Source: CAYLPJ01 sp964385465 (GTDB lineage Bacteria > Planctomycetota > Phycisphaerae > SM23-33). From it: a stretch of 64,000 bases of DNA. Shown here in pieces: positions 55,826-64,000 of the stretch. Both the position numbers and the translations under genes were made by a program. A model generated the notes under the pieces. It was not told where the DNA came from. It did no database searches and saw only the letters and a list, made by a program, of their open reading frames with translations. Each line of letters begins with the position of its first letter. The stretch's first letter is position 1. The stretch covers positions 26,967 through 90,966 of the forward strand of contig CAYLPJ010000020.1 of the NCBI GenBank assembly GCA_964385465.1, in the 5' to 3' direction.

Positions 55826-57595
55826 TTGGGAACGTTCCGCCGCATCTTGACCTACCTCCGCCCCTACGGCTGGAAATTCGCCGGCGGGCTGGGGCTGCTG
55901 CTTCTGGCCCGGCCGGTGCAGATGCTCAACCCGTTGTTCTGGAAGTTCGTCGTCGACGAGGTGTTGCTGGGCGAGCGTCCGCGGTTCGTCGAGATGTTCG
56001 GCGGCAGCCGGCTGGGCCTTCTGGGCGGCACGCTGGGGCTGATGTTCGCAGTGCAGATCGTCGGGGCGTTGCTGTCGGCCCTGCACGGGTACGTTCTGGG
56101 CGTGGTGGCCCACCGGGTGGGCTTTGACCTCCGCAGCCGGTTGTACGGGCGGCTCCAGCAGCACTCGATGCGGTTCTTCCACGACAGCCGCAGCGGGGAC
56201 CTCGTCAGCCGCGCCACCGGGGACGTCGAGAACGTCACCCGCCTGGCCACCCGCGGCGTGGACGAGCTGATCGGCAGCGTGGTCCAGCTCGTCATCGTCT
56301 GGACGATCATCTTCCTGCTGAGCTGGCAGGTGGCCCTCTCGCTGGTCGTGCCGCTGCTGCTGATCGCCGTGCTGGTCTGGCGGTTCAACCGCCGCGTCCG
56401 CCCGCTTTACCGCGCCGCCCGCGAGAGGCTGGGCGACGTGTCGGCCAAGATCCAGGAGAACATCGTCGGCATGGCGGTCATCAAGGCCTTCGTGCGCGAG
56501 GACATCGAGCAGGAGCGCGTCGACGAGGAGAGTCGGCGTCATTACGACACGGCCGTGGAGAGCGTCCGGGCCCAGTCGATTTTCGGCCCGCAGGTTCAGA
56601 TCGTCGCGTCGCTGAGCAATCTGGTGATGCTGGGGGTGGGCGGCTACTACGTGCTGGCCGGGGCGTTCACCATCGGCGGGCTGGTGGCGCTGCGGGGCTA
56701 CTGGTACCGGCTGTTCGCGCCGGTGCACTCGCTGGCGCGGGTGAACGACCGCGTGCAGCGTTCGATCGCCGCGGCGGAACGCATCTTCGACGTCATGGAC
56801 GAGCCGCTGGAGATCGAGGACGTCCCCGGCGCCCGCGACTTGTCGGGCATGGAGGGGCGGATCGAGTTCGAGAACGTCGGCTTTGCCTACCGCGAGGACC
56901 ACGAGCCTGTGCTGCGGGACCTGACCGCCGGAGTGGAGCCGGGACAGATGCTGGGCATCGCCGGGCCCAGCGGGGCGGGCAAGTCCACCATGCTCTCACT
57001 TCTGATACGTTTCCACGACCCGCGCCACGGCTGCATCCGCATCGACGGGGCGGACCTTCGCCGGGTCACCCAGGCCTCCCTGCGGGGGCACCTGGCCCTC
57101 GTCGCCCAGGAGCCCTTCCTCTTCAACGACACCATTCGGAGGAACATCCTCTTCGGAAGGCTCGACGCGTGCGAGGAGGAGATGATCGAGGCCGCCCGCC
57201 AGGCCAACGCCCACGAGTTCATTCTCTCGCTGCCTGACGGCTACGAGACCGTCGCCGGCGAGCGGGGCGTGAAGCTCTCCGGCGGACAGAAGCAGCGGAT
57301 CTGCATCGCGCGGGCGTTCCTGACCAACCCGCGCGTCCTGCTTCTGGACGAGGCCACCGCGTCGGTCGAGCCGGCCAGCGAGGCTGCCATCCAGGCCGCC
57401 CTCGGCCGCCTGATGGTCGGGCGAACCTCCGTGGTCGTCTCCCATCGGCTGAGCATGATCCGCGGGGCCGAGCAGATCCTCGTCCTCCGCGACGGGCGGA
57501 TCACCGAGCGCGGCACGCACGACGACCTGATGGCCGCCGACGGGTGGTACGCCCGCATGTACCGCATGCAGACCGGCAACGGCGACGCCGCCTAG
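55826..57595 (+). CDS. ABC exporter, fused membrane and ATPase domains (MsbA-like)
   Basis: 589 residues from a TTG at 55826 with GGAGG at 55815-55819, six bases upstream; the longer GTG version adds a basic stretch without a ribosome site. Six membrane segments fall in about 15-310, followed by the ATPase. Walker A GPSGAGKST is near 380, signature LSGGQKQR near 485, Walker B VLLLDE near 504 and the switch His in VVSHR near 540. The D-loop reads ATASVEPASE instead of the usual SALD. Such homodimeric exporters move lipids, glycoconjugates or drugs outward. The location between two glycan operons hints at envelope glycan or lipid export, unproven. Its TAG stop lies inside the repeat element at 57592. 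Confidence 0.93.
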   Translation: MGTFRRILTYLRPYGWKFAGGLGLLLLARPVQMLNPLFWKFVVDEVLLGERPRFVEMFGGSRLGLLGGTLGLMFAVQIVGALLSALHGYVLGVVAHRVGFDLRSRLYGRLQQHSMRFFHDSRSGDLVSRATGDVENVTRLATRGVDELIGSVVQLVIVWTIIFLLSWQVALSLVVPLLLIAVLVWRFNRRVRPLYRAARERLGDVSAKIQENIVGMAVIKAFVREDIEQERVDEESRRHYDTAVESVRAQSIFGPQVQIVASLSNLVMLGVGGYYVLAGAFTIGGLVALRGYWYRLFAPVHSLARVNDRVQRSIAAAERIFDVMDEPLEIEDVPGARDLSGMEGRIEFENVGFAYREDHEPVLRDLTAGVEPGQMLGIAGPSGAGKSTMLSLLIRFHDPRHGCIRIDGADLRRVTQASLRGHLALVAQEPFLFNDTIRRNILFGRLDACEEEMIEAARQANAHEFILSLPDGYETVAGERGVKLSGGQKQRICIARAFLTNPRVLLLDEATASVEPASEAAIQAALGRLMVGRTSVVVSHRLSMIRGAEQILVLRDGRITERGTHDDLMAADGWYARMYRMQTGNGDAA

Positions 57596-57759
57596 CAGCC
57601 CGTTGAAGAAGCCGATTCGGCCTGCGAGCGGGTCTTCTCCGCGTCGCCGGCGTCCGAGAAACTCGACGAATCTCGTGGATTCGCATTCGCTTCTCGTCCT
57701 TGGCGGCGCGAAGAATCCCTCGCTCTCGGCTGCGAAGCACTTCTTCAACGGACTGCTAG
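57592..57759. mobile_element. MITE-like element with 20-bp terminal inverted repeats
   Basis: 168 bp. Left end CTAGCAGCCCGTTGAAGAAG (57592-57611); the right end (57740-57759) read in reverse is CTAGCAGTCCGTTGAAGAAG, 19 of 20 matching. Both ends carry CTAG, so a TA or CTAG target duplication is possible. The arms remain loosely complementary further in, and there is no transposase. The small frames in it look like the spurious short proteins often annotated in such repeats. It begins in the last codons of the ABC exporter and provides that gene's stop codon, and it separates the exporter from the convergent oxidoreductase gene. Confidence 0.7.
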
Positions 57760-57770
57760 ACCGGCTCCCG

Positions 57771-59000
57771 TCAGTGCGGCTGGCCGGGGAGGGCGGGCTC
57801 TTCCTTGGGGTACAGTTCGGGCGGGATGTCGCCGGCGAGGAAGTCCTCGAAGCTCGGGCGGAGCCGGAGGTTGTACAGGTCCGGCTGGCCCTCCTCCCGA
57901 TCGGCCTCGGGAACCGGGGCTTCCATCAGCTCCGCCCAGGTGACCCGCCGGCCGGTGCGCCCGGCCTCCCGGCCGAGAATCGCCGTCGCGGTGGACTCGG
58001 CTACCTGCCGGGCCTCGTTGAGAGGCTGGTCCTTGAGCAGGTTGTAGAGCATGTCCACGTGCTCCTGGACCTGCATCTTCTCGGCGCGGGGCAGGTCGGC
58101 GGGGACGACGGCGTCGAGGCTGGGCTCCTCGGCCGTGTCCTTCTCCATGGTGAACTCCTCGCCGATCCAGAACCAGCAGCCGGGGATCTGCCGGGCCATG
58201 CTGTGAATGTGCACGCCTCCGGGGTACTCGAAGTCGGTGCTGAAGTAGTCGCAGATGTTGCCGGCCTTCCGGCGTGCCCGTCCGCAGAACCCCACGGCCG
58301 CCTCGGGGTGGGTACCGATATACCAGTTGGCCACGTCGATGTTGTGGATATGCTGCTCGACGATGATGTCTCCGGACATCTCGACCCAGAGCTGCCACTT
58401 TCCGGCGGCGAGCAGGTCGTCGGGCGTCTTGGGCCCGATGGGGTCGTTGGAGAAGATCTTGCCGATGCAGAATCCCACGCGTCCGCCGAGGATCCGCCCG
58501 TAGGCCCCGTCGCGCAGGGCGGCAACGTGGGGCAGGCGCTCCAGTTGGTGCCGTCTCTGCGTCCCGGCCACGACGGTCAGGCCCTTTTCGCGGGCCTTCT
58601 CGCCGGTGGCGATGACGCGCCGGCAGCCGACCGGGTCCACGCTGACGGGCTTTTCGACGAACACGTGCTTGCCGGCCTCGATGCACGCCTCGAAGTTCGC
58701 CGGCACGAACAGCGGCGGCGTGGCCATCAGGACGATGTCGGCGTCCACCGCGTCCAGCATCTGCCGGCAGGAGTCCAGGCCGCTGAAGCAGCGGTCGTCG
58801 GGGATGTCGTACTCCTTGGCCGTCTTGGCCGCGGCGTCGGCGTTGTTGTCTGCCGTGGCGACGGGGGTGAGCGTCAGCTCGCAGCCGAGTCCTTCGTTGA
58901 TGAGCTTGCCGGCCTCGAGGTGGTCCCGCAGGGCGCCGTTGCCCCGCCCGCCGCAGCCGACGAGGGCCACGTTGAAGTTCCGGCTGGTGTTGTTGGTCAT
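57771..59000 (-). CDS. Gfo/Idh/MocA family oxidoreductase
   Basis: 409 residues; ATG at 59000 with GGAG seven bases upstream. The Rossmann motif VALVGCGGRGNGAL begins at residue 10, EKP with catalytic Lys is in HVFVEKPVSVDPV and the substrate-domain His cluster is in IIVEQHIHNIDVANWYIG. It ends with a planctomycete-typical tail (LRPSFEDFLAGDIPPELYP). No Tat signal is visible, unlike many relatives, so it is cytoplasmic. It is the last gene of the second operon, 41 bases after the sugar isomerase. It probably oxidises or dehydrates the sugar released by the locus; the substrate is unknown. Confidence 0.9.
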   Translation of the reverse strand: MTNNTSRNFNVALVGCGGRGNGALRDHLEAGKLINEGLGCELTLTPVATADNNADAAAKTAKEYDIPDDRCFSGLDSCRQMLDAVDADIVLMATPPLFVPANFEACIEAGKHVFVEKPVSVDPVGCRRVIATGEKAREKGLTVVAGTQRRHQLERLPHVAALRDGAYGRILGGRVGFCIGKIFSNDPIGPKTPDDLLAAGKWQLWVEMSGDIIVEQHIHNIDVANWYIGTHPEAAVGFCGRARRKAGNICDYFSTDFEYPGGVHIHSMARQIPGCWFWIGEEFTMEKDTAEEPSLDAVVPADLPRAEKMQVQEHVDMLYNLLKDQPLNEARQVAESTATAILGREAGRTGRRVTWAELMEAPVPEADREEGQPDLYNLRLRPSFEDFLAGDIPPELYPKEEPALPGQPH

Positions 59001-59041
59001 CGCGTTCTCCTTTTCGGGTGGGTGGTTGCAGGTCGTGCCGG

Positions 59042-59878
59042 TCAGCCTCGCCAGCGCCCCAGGGCGCCCAGGGCTTCTTCCAGCGGCTGGAGGTACGGGT
59101 GCCACGCCCGCTCCCACTCCAGCGAGACGCAGCCCTCGTAGCCGTCGCACGCCAGGCGTCGGAGGATCGCATCCAGCGGGAAGTCGCCCTCGCCGGGCAG
59201 CTTGTAGGTGTAGGGGAATTTGCCGATCGGCTCGCGGACGCTGTCCTTGATGTGCACGTGGCGGACGAACGGCTTCAGCGAGGCCCACGTCTCCTGCGGG
59301 TCCTCTCCGGCCTTGAACCAGATGTGGTGCGTGTCCCACAGGATGCCCAACGGCTCGTCGAGGGCCTTCTCGAAGCGCAGGCAGGCGTCGGTGGTGCACA
59401 GCGCGTCGTGAGTCTCGACGGCCAGGTCCACCGACCAGCCGCCTTGCTCGCGCTGCTGCCGCCACCAGCGGACCGTCTCGGCCGCCCGATCGATGACGGC
59501 GGCGTCCAGCTTGCGGGCGAACTTCCCGCCGTCGAAGACGCGGAGATGCGACGCGCCGATCGCCTCGGCCCAGGGCACGAACTCCAGAAGGGCATCCCGG
59601 TCGGCCTGCTTGGGCCCGACCAGCCGGAAGGAGGTGTCCAGCATGGGTACGGCGACTCCGGCGGCGGCGACCCGCTCGGCCAGGGCCGCCGGGCTGTCAA
59701 CGTCCCGGGAGAAGACCTTCGGCAGGTGCACTTCGCCCTCGAGCATGCGCAGCTCGACGTGGGCGATGCCAAACCGCTCCGCCATCGCCAGGACGGCGTC
59801 GAGGTCCAGCTCCCCGCAGCCCAGCGTCGAGAAGCACCACTTCAGGGCCGACGTGTCGGCTGTCTCGCCTGCGGTCAT
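59042..59878 (-). CDS. Sugar phosphate isomerase/epimerase-like TIM barrel
   Basis: 278 residues; the ATG at 59878 overlaps the SDR stop in an ATGA junction, indicating translational coupling. It opens with LKWCFSTLGCGELDLDAVLA. Metal-ligand positions of the xylose-isomerase-like (AP-endonuclease 2 fold) family can be read: Glu in DLAVETHDAL, Asp/His in ILWDTHHIWF, His in FVRHVHIKDS and Glu in CVSLEWERAW. It interconverts keto and aldo sugars or epimers, or acts as a dehydratase, in the cytoplasm. Exact reaction unknown. Confidence 0.9.
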   Translation of the reverse strand: MTAGETADTSALKWCFSTLGCGELDLDAVLAMAERFGIAHVELRMLEGEVHLPKVFSRDVDSPAALAERVAAAGVAVPMLDTSFRLVGPKQADRDALLEFVPWAEAIGASHLRVFDGGKFARKLDAAVIDRAAETVRWWRQQREQGGWSVDLAVETHDALCTTDACLRFEKALDEPLGILWDTHHIWFKAGEDPQETWASLKPFVRHVHIKDSVREPIGKFPYTYKLPGEGDFPLDAILRRLACDGYEGCVSLEWERAWHPYLQPLEEALGALGRWRG

Positions 59879-60693
59879 CGCAGCACCTTTCCGGCGGCCG
59901 GGCCCGCGGGGTCCGTACCGCTCACCTGCATCTCCTCCGGCGTCTCGTCGGGAGGATACCAGCGACAGAGCTGGCCCGTCCACCGCCAGAGCAGGCCCGT
60001 GTCCTCGGGCTTCAGCGCGTCGGCCAGGCGAAGCATGCCCGCGATCGCGCGGGCCGGGTCCAGCTTGTAGCGGTCGGGCACGTCTGCCGAGCCGGTCATG
60101 TCCGTCTCGACCCAGCCCGGGTCCATGCCGACGACGAGGATGCCGTCGGCCTTCATCTCGGCGGCCATCTGCGGCACGGCCCGGTGCAGCGCCGCCTTGG
60201 AGATGCCGTACCCGTATGCCTGGGCCCCGTCGCCCACGTGGGGGCGCGTCACGCCCACGCGGGAGGACAGGCAGAGCACGACGCCCCGTTCGCCGGCCCG
60301 CAGCAGCGGCAGCAGCGAGCGCGTCACGAGCATCGGCCCGAGCACGTTGACGCGGAGGGCGGTCAGCAGGTCGTCGGCATCCATGGCCTCCAGGCCGCGC
60401 GGCGAGGCGGGCAGCATGCCGGCGTTGTTGATCAGCAGGTCGATCCGGTCGCAGCACTCGGTGGCCCGGCGGGCGGCGTCGTCGATCTGCGCCGCGTCGC
60501 CGACGTCCAGGCGCAGCGGGACGCACCGGTCGGGGCAGCCGGCGGCCAGGCGGGCCAGCGGCTCGGCGCGGTCGGGGTTGCGGCAGGTGGCCAGCACGCG
60601 GTCGCCGCGGTCGAGGCACTGGCGGACGAACTCCAGGCCGATGCCGCGGCTGGCGCCGGTGACGAAGACCGTTCTCGGCCGGGGGGAGGGCAT
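59875..60693 (-). CDS. Short-chain dehydrogenase/reductase (SDR)
   Basis: 272 residues. Classical SDR signatures: cofactor loop TGASRGIG (12-19), LDVGDAAQ, NNAG (about 91-94), catalytic Ser in LCLSSRVGV and YGISK with catalytic Tyr and Lys, then DPGWVETDM. It acts on an alcohol or carbonyl with NAD(P)H, possibly a uronate-derived sugar given the operon. Three bases separate it from the epimerase gene upstream and it overlaps the isomerase downstream by four. Confidence 0.92.
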   Translation of the reverse strand: MPSPRPRTVFVTGASRGIGLEFVRQCLDRGDRVLATCRNPDRAEPLARLAAGCPDRCVPLRLDVGDAAQIDDAARRATECCDRIDLLINNAGMLPASPRGLEAMDADDLLTALRVNVLGPMLVTRSLLPLLRAGERGVVLCLSSRVGVTRPHVGDGAQAYGYGISKAALHRAVPQMAAEMKADGILVVGMDPGWVETDMTGSADVPDRYKLDPARAIAGMLRLADALKPEDTGLLWRWTGQLCRWYPPDETPEEMQVSGTDPAGPAAGKVLR

Positions 60694-60696
60694 GGC

Positions 60697-61737
60697 TCAG
60701 AACACCCCGCCGCGCTGCTCGTAGTGGGTGGGCTTGCCGTAGACCGCCATGTCCCGCTCGATCCAGTCGGCGTTCCAGCGGATCATGGTCTCGACGTTGA
60801 CCACCGGCTCGCCGAAGAGCCGGGCGGCCTCGGAGCAGTCCGCGTGCCACGCCGTCGGCTGCTCCAGGCCCACGAACACGGGCCGTCGGCCGAACCGCTC
60901 GCCGAAGCGGTTGGCGACGTCCTGAATTCGCACCGGTCGGGCCATGCCGACGTTCAGCGGCGTCGGCGGCGTGGTGCAGTGCAGCAGGGAGCGGAGGATC
61001 CACGCCGCCGCGTCGCCCTGCCAGATGATGTTGGCGACCGGCGTGGACAGGTCGATCGCCTCCCCGGCTCGCACGCGCAGCGCGACGTCCTGGAGCACGC
61101 CGTAGCGGAGGTCGATGGCGTAGTTCAGGCGGATCAGCCGCCCGGGGCAGTTGTTCTGTTCGCCGAAGTGCTGGAAGACGCGTTCGCGCCCGACGCAGGA
61201 GTTTGCGTATTCGCCGAAGGGTGTCGGGGGGATCTGCTCGTCGGCGCCGGGGCCGCGGACGTCCACGAAGGGCACGGCGCAGAGCGTCGAGAAGGCCACG
61301 ATGCGGCAGTCGCGGAACCGCCGGGCCACGAAGGTGGGCACGCTGACGTTCATCGCCCAGGTGAACGGCTCGCCGCCGGCCGTGCCGAACTTCCGCCCCG
61401 CCATGTAGACCACGTTGGCCGCGTCGGGCAGCTTGGCGACCTGCTCGGGCTCCAGCAGGTCGCAGGGCAGGCACTCGACGCCGGCGGCCTCGAGTCGGCG
61501 GCGCACGTCGGGGTCGGAGAAGCGGGCGACGCCGATGACCTTGCGGTCCGGCGAGGCGGCCCGGGCCATCAGCGCCAGCGTGGGCCCGACCTTCCCGCCG
61601 ACGCCGAGGATCATCAGGTCGCCGTCCAGCCGGGCGAAGTCCTCCACGAGCCCGCGGGTGGGCGTCGCCAGCAGTGCCTCCAGCTCGTCGACGCCCTCGA
61701 TCCGCTCGGGGAGCTGCATGTCGTCCAGTACGTTCAC
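60697..61737 (-). CDS. NAD-dependent epimerase/dehydratase-like protein
   Basis: 346 residues. The Rossmann motif ILGVGGKVGPTLALMA starts near residue 43, after a 40-residue N-terminal extension. VVYMAGRKFGTAGG and AFSTLCAVPFVDVRG match strands 4-5 of extended SDRs. The position of the catalytic YxxxK reads YANSC, so the lysine is missing. C-terminal blocks (NIIWQGDAAAWILRSLLHC; PLNVGMARPVRIQDVANRFG) are normal. It may be a cofactor-binding variant or use another residue. It lies between the aldolase-like and SDR genes with small gaps. Confidence 0.85.
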   Translation of the reverse strand: MNVLDDMQLPERIEGVDELEALLATPTRGLVEDFARLDGDLMILGVGGKVGPTLALMARAASPDRKVIGVARFSDPDVRRRLEAAGVECLPCDLLEPEQVAKLPDAANVVYMAGRKFGTAGGEPFTWAMNVSVPTFVARRFRDCRIVAFSTLCAVPFVDVRGPGADEQIPPTPFGEYANSCVGRERVFQHFGEQNNCPGRLIRLNYAIDLRYGVLQDVALRVRAGEAIDLSTPVANIIWQGDAAAWILRSLLHCTTPPTPLNVGMARPVRIQDVANRFGERFGRRPVFVGLEQPTAWHADCSEAARLFGEPVVNVETMIRWNADWIERDMAVYGKPTHYEQRGGVF

Positions 61738-61759
61738 GTGCTGCCTCCTGGCGGCGGGC

Positions 61760-62827
61760 TCAGCCGCCGGCCTCGTCGAGCCATCGCTGGAGGTTCTCTG
61801 CCACGAAGTCGTCGTCGGTCAGGTGCGGGTAGGCGTTGCAGACCCGGGTGATCTCTTCGGCCTGGCCGGGGCTGAGCGTCTCCTCGGGGTCGAGCGTCCA
61901 GGTGCCCTCCAGCAGGCCCTGGCGGCGCAGGACCTCGTTGACGCCGGGGATGCTCCCGGCGAAGCCGTGGGCGGCGTCAAAGATCGCGGCGTTGGCGTCG
62001 GTAATCTGCCCGGCAAGGGTGAACAGGTCGGTCCCGATCGGTTCGCCGCGGTCGACGATGCCGTGCACGCGTTCCAGCAGCTCGACGGCCCGGCGGGTCC
62101 AGCAGGCCCACTGGCCCAGCAGCCCGCCGCGGATGCGGACCTCCGGGGCGCTCTCGCCGAAACGGAACGGCGTGAGAAGGTCGTGAAGGATGCTCTCGTC
62201 GTTGCCGGTGTAGAGGGCGATGCGGTCGGCCTTGCCGGCCTCGGCGACGGCCCGGACCACGTCCACCGTGCCGTAGCGATTGAACGGGGCGATCTTGATC
62301 CCGCAGACGTTGTCGATCTCCACCAGCCCGCGCCAGAACGCGTAGGGCAGGGCCACGCCGCCGACGCCCGTCAGCAGGTAGAAGCCGAAGACCGGCATCT
62401 CCGCGGCGATCCGCTCGACGTGGGCGAGCATCTCGGCCACCGATGCGTCCTTGAAGGCTGTCATCGACACGATCGCGACGTGGTAGCCCAGCTCTCGTGC
62501 GACGGCGGTCTGCTCCAGCGACTCCGCCGTCGTGCCGTCGACGCCGGCCACCTTCACCACGGCCCGCCCCCGCTCGGCGGACCAGCGGTCGGCTTCCTCG
62601 CCGCAGGCCCTCAGCACCGGCTCGTAGAGCCCCACCTCCGGGCGGCGGATCTGGAACTGGGTGAAGTGCATCCCGACGGCCAGGCCGCCGGCGCCGGCGT
62701 CGAGGTAGTAGCGCATCAACGCCCGCTGGCGGCGGGCGTCGAACCGGCGCCGGGCGTTGAGCGCCAGCGGCACGGCGGGGATCACCGTGCCCCCGCGTAT
62801 GATCTCGTGAATCTCATCGGGCAGCAT
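61760..62827 (-). CDS. Dihydrodipicolinate synthase/aldolase family protein
   Basis: 355 residues, ATG at 62827. TIM-barrel family signs: TVIPAVPLALNARRRFD at the start, GAGGLAVGMHFTQFQ, VAGVDGTTAESLEQT, a tyrosine in VFGFYLLTGVGG and the Schiff-base lysine in VCGIKIAPFNRYG. In this superfamily Lys-dependent members make or split pyruvate-containing sugar acids (KDG-type, N-acetylneuraminate, dihydrodipicolinate). In a uronate-type operon a 2-keto-3-deoxy sugar-acid aldolase is attractive, but that is inference. It is somewhat longer than the usual 300, with extra sequence at the C-terminus. Confidence 0.88.
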   Translation of the reverse strand: MLPDEIHEIIRGGTVIPAVPLALNARRRFDARRQRALMRYYLDAGAGGLAVGMHFTQFQIRRPEVGLYEPVLRACGEEADRWSAERGRAVVKVAGVDGTTAESLEQTAVARELGYHVAIVSMTAFKDASVAEMLAHVERIAAEMPVFGFYLLTGVGGVALPYAFWRGLVEIDNVCGIKIAPFNRYGTVDVVRAVAEAGKADRIALYTGNDESILHDLLTPFRFGESAPEVRIRGGLLGQWACWTRRAVELLERVHGIVDRGEPIGTDLFTLAGQITDANAAIFDAAHGFAGSIPGVNEVLRRQGLLEGTWTLDPEETLSPGQAEEITRVCNAYPHLTDDDFVAENLQRWLDEAGG

Positions 62828-62867
62828 CGTCGAATCCGGTCCTCTCGGGGGTCTTGGGTCTGCTGGC

Positions 62868-64000
62868 TTATTCGGGCCACGGCGCGACGGCCTCAGCGAG
62901 GTCCACGCGCCACGTTCGGCCATCGAGGGTGATGGCGGCGTTGTCGCAGTCGAACGCGAGCTCGCAGTCCGGCTCGGCGAGCGTCAGCAGCATGACGTGA
63001 CGGGCGCGGACCAGGTCCGGCCTGGGCTTCCAGCGGAGCGTGGTGACCGGCAGCTCGGCCCAGGTCCACTGCTCGACCTCCATCTCGGCGACGGGCGTCA
63101 GCGGGCGGACGTGCAGCGAGGTGCCTTCGCCGTCGATCCGCGCGCCGCCGTCGGTCAGCTCGTGCGGCAGGTGCGTCTGGAGGTGCAGGCCCATGCCGAC
63201 CCGCCGGCCCCGGTGGCCCATGGCGTCGTCGATCACCACCAGGTGCGTCTCGTCGATCAGCAGCAGGTGGCGGTAGTGGTACGTCAGGCAGTTGGGGTAG
63301 CAGGTGGTCAGGTCGCAGGCGAGGTAGAACCCGCCCGGGCGCTGGCGGACGCGGAAGATCCTCGCCTCGGCGCCGATCGCCTGGTCCTTGCCCCGGAACG
63401 TCACGGCGTTGTGCTGGCGGGTCTGGCCTGCACCGTAGCCGGGATCGATCAGGAAGCGGTCGGCACCCGCGCCGAAGACGAAGTGACCCAGGTCCAGGTT
63501 GTTGTGGTTCAGCCCGTTGTTGCCGCTGCGAAGGCCCAGCCACGTCCGTTCGCCGGTCCACTTGAACCAGTCCAGCCCGCGGAAATGCCGCACCGGGCGA
63601 AGCCGCGGCTCCCGCGCCCCCTGGTACGGCTGGCGGTACCAGAACGCCTCGATGTCGTGGTACAGCCCGCCGTCCCGTACCGGCTTGAGGTGGCGGTCCT
63701 CGAACCACGCCCACTCAGGCCGGCCGCACTTGTGGGCCCACCAGTACCCCGCCGGGAAGCAATACTCGCTGGAGCTCTCGCGGATGTTGGAGAAGTTGAT
63801 GGGCACGTCGTCGCCGCCCATCATGTACAAGCGGAAGTCCAGCGAGGCGGTCAGCCGCGGGTTGTCCACCAGGCCGAGGTTGTCGCCGCGGACGAGGTCC
63901 AGGGCGGCGGCGACGTCCGTCAGGTGCCCCAGCATGGTCGTCATGTACATCATGCCCTCGGTCCAGCCGCCCTCGGCGGGCAGGGCCTCGATGACGTACT
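62868..64000 (-). CDS. Heparinase II/III-like protein, 5' end beyond window
   Basis: The frame is open through the right edge (EGGWTEGMMYM is the first clear motif, typical of the toroid-to-sheet junction), so only the C-terminal 377 codons are present. The sheet domain carries NHNNLDLGHFVFGAGADRF, the H-x-N-x-D-x-G signature region of heparinase II/III, then FLIDPGYGAGQTRQHNAVTF and a regular beta-sandwich (YHYRHLLLIDETHLVVIDD). It is probably a lyase on an acidic glycan. It is the first visible gene of the second operon, 40 bases before the aldolase-like gene; export cannot be judged without the N-terminus. Confidence 0.85.
   Translation of the reverse strand, partial: YVIEALPAEGGWTEGMMYMTTMLGHLTDVAAALDLVRGDNLGLVDNPRLTASLDFRLYMMGGDDVPINFSNIRESSSEYCFPAGYWWAHKCGRPEWAWFEDRHLKPVRDGGLYHDIEAFWYRQPYQGAREPRLRPVRHFRGLDWFKWTGERTWLGLRSGNNGLNHNNLDLGHFVFGAGADRFLIDPGYGAGQTRQHNAVTFRGKDQAIGAEARIFRVRQRPGGFYLACDLTTCYPNCLTYHYRHLLLIDETHLVVIDDAMGHRGRRVGMGLHLQTHLPHELTDGGARIDGEGTSLHVRPLTPVAEMEVEQWTWAELPVTTLRWKPRPDLVRARHVMLLTLAEPDCELAFDCDNAAITLDGRTWRVDLAEAVAPWPE

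Overview
The window is a very GC-rich (roughly 70%) bacterial chromosome segment that looks like Planctomycetota, probably Phycisphaerae or a near relative. The evidence is a DUF1549/DUF1553 + DUF1501 + pre-peptidase-domain gene trio, a giant beta-strand-repeat/LamG protein ending in a PEP-CTERM anchor, many secreted planctomycete-type carbohydrate-active proteins, paired Gfo/Idh/MocA oxidoreductases, and TTG/GTG starts behind strong Shine-Dalgarno sites. Family names come from motif recognition only; no database search was run. No rRNA, tRNA, CRISPR array, replication origin or complete insertion sequence was seen.

Layout. 1-850 (-): edge-truncated secreted protein. 1037-6878 (+): EF-hand secreted protein, then a possible operon of an MBL/beta-CASP nuclease-like enzyme, an uncharacterised C-terminally membrane-anchored protein and a SpoIIE/PP2C phosphatase. 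6996-9079: nucleoside phosphorylase (-) divergent from a Gfo/Idh/MocA oxidoreductase (+). 9089-10080 (-): remnant of a beta-helix protein, and riboflavin synthase with a possibly leaderless promoter. 10157-18143 (-): the planctomycete trio, whose first gene carries about 800 residues of Ala/Lys coiled-coil repeats. 18469-23583 (-): a 1704-residue GH2-like protein, divergent from a gluconolactonase-like gene (23755-24732, +). 25105-41778 (+): one 5557-residue surface protein with its own promoter and a structured ~300-nt leader. 41899-55605 (-): six-gene operon of secreted proteins (beta-propeller, beta-helix/pectate-lyase-like, two heparinase II/III-like, beta-propeller, esterase). 55826-57595 (+): ABC exporter with a MITE-like element at its stop codon. 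57771-64000 (-): six-gene operon (heparinase II/III-like, dihydrodipicolinate-synthase-like aldolase, epimerase, SDR, sugar isomerase, Gfo/Idh/MocA).

How it fits together. The right 22 kb reads as a two-operon polysaccharide-use locus: one operon encodes only exported depolymerising and binding proteins, the other encodes mostly cytoplasmic sugar-modifying enzymes, with an exporter between them. The left half combines core functions with envelope-associated planctomycete proteins. Several promoters share the form TTGACN-N17-TAGAAT, which suggests a common housekeeping sigma consensus and supports the chosen starts.
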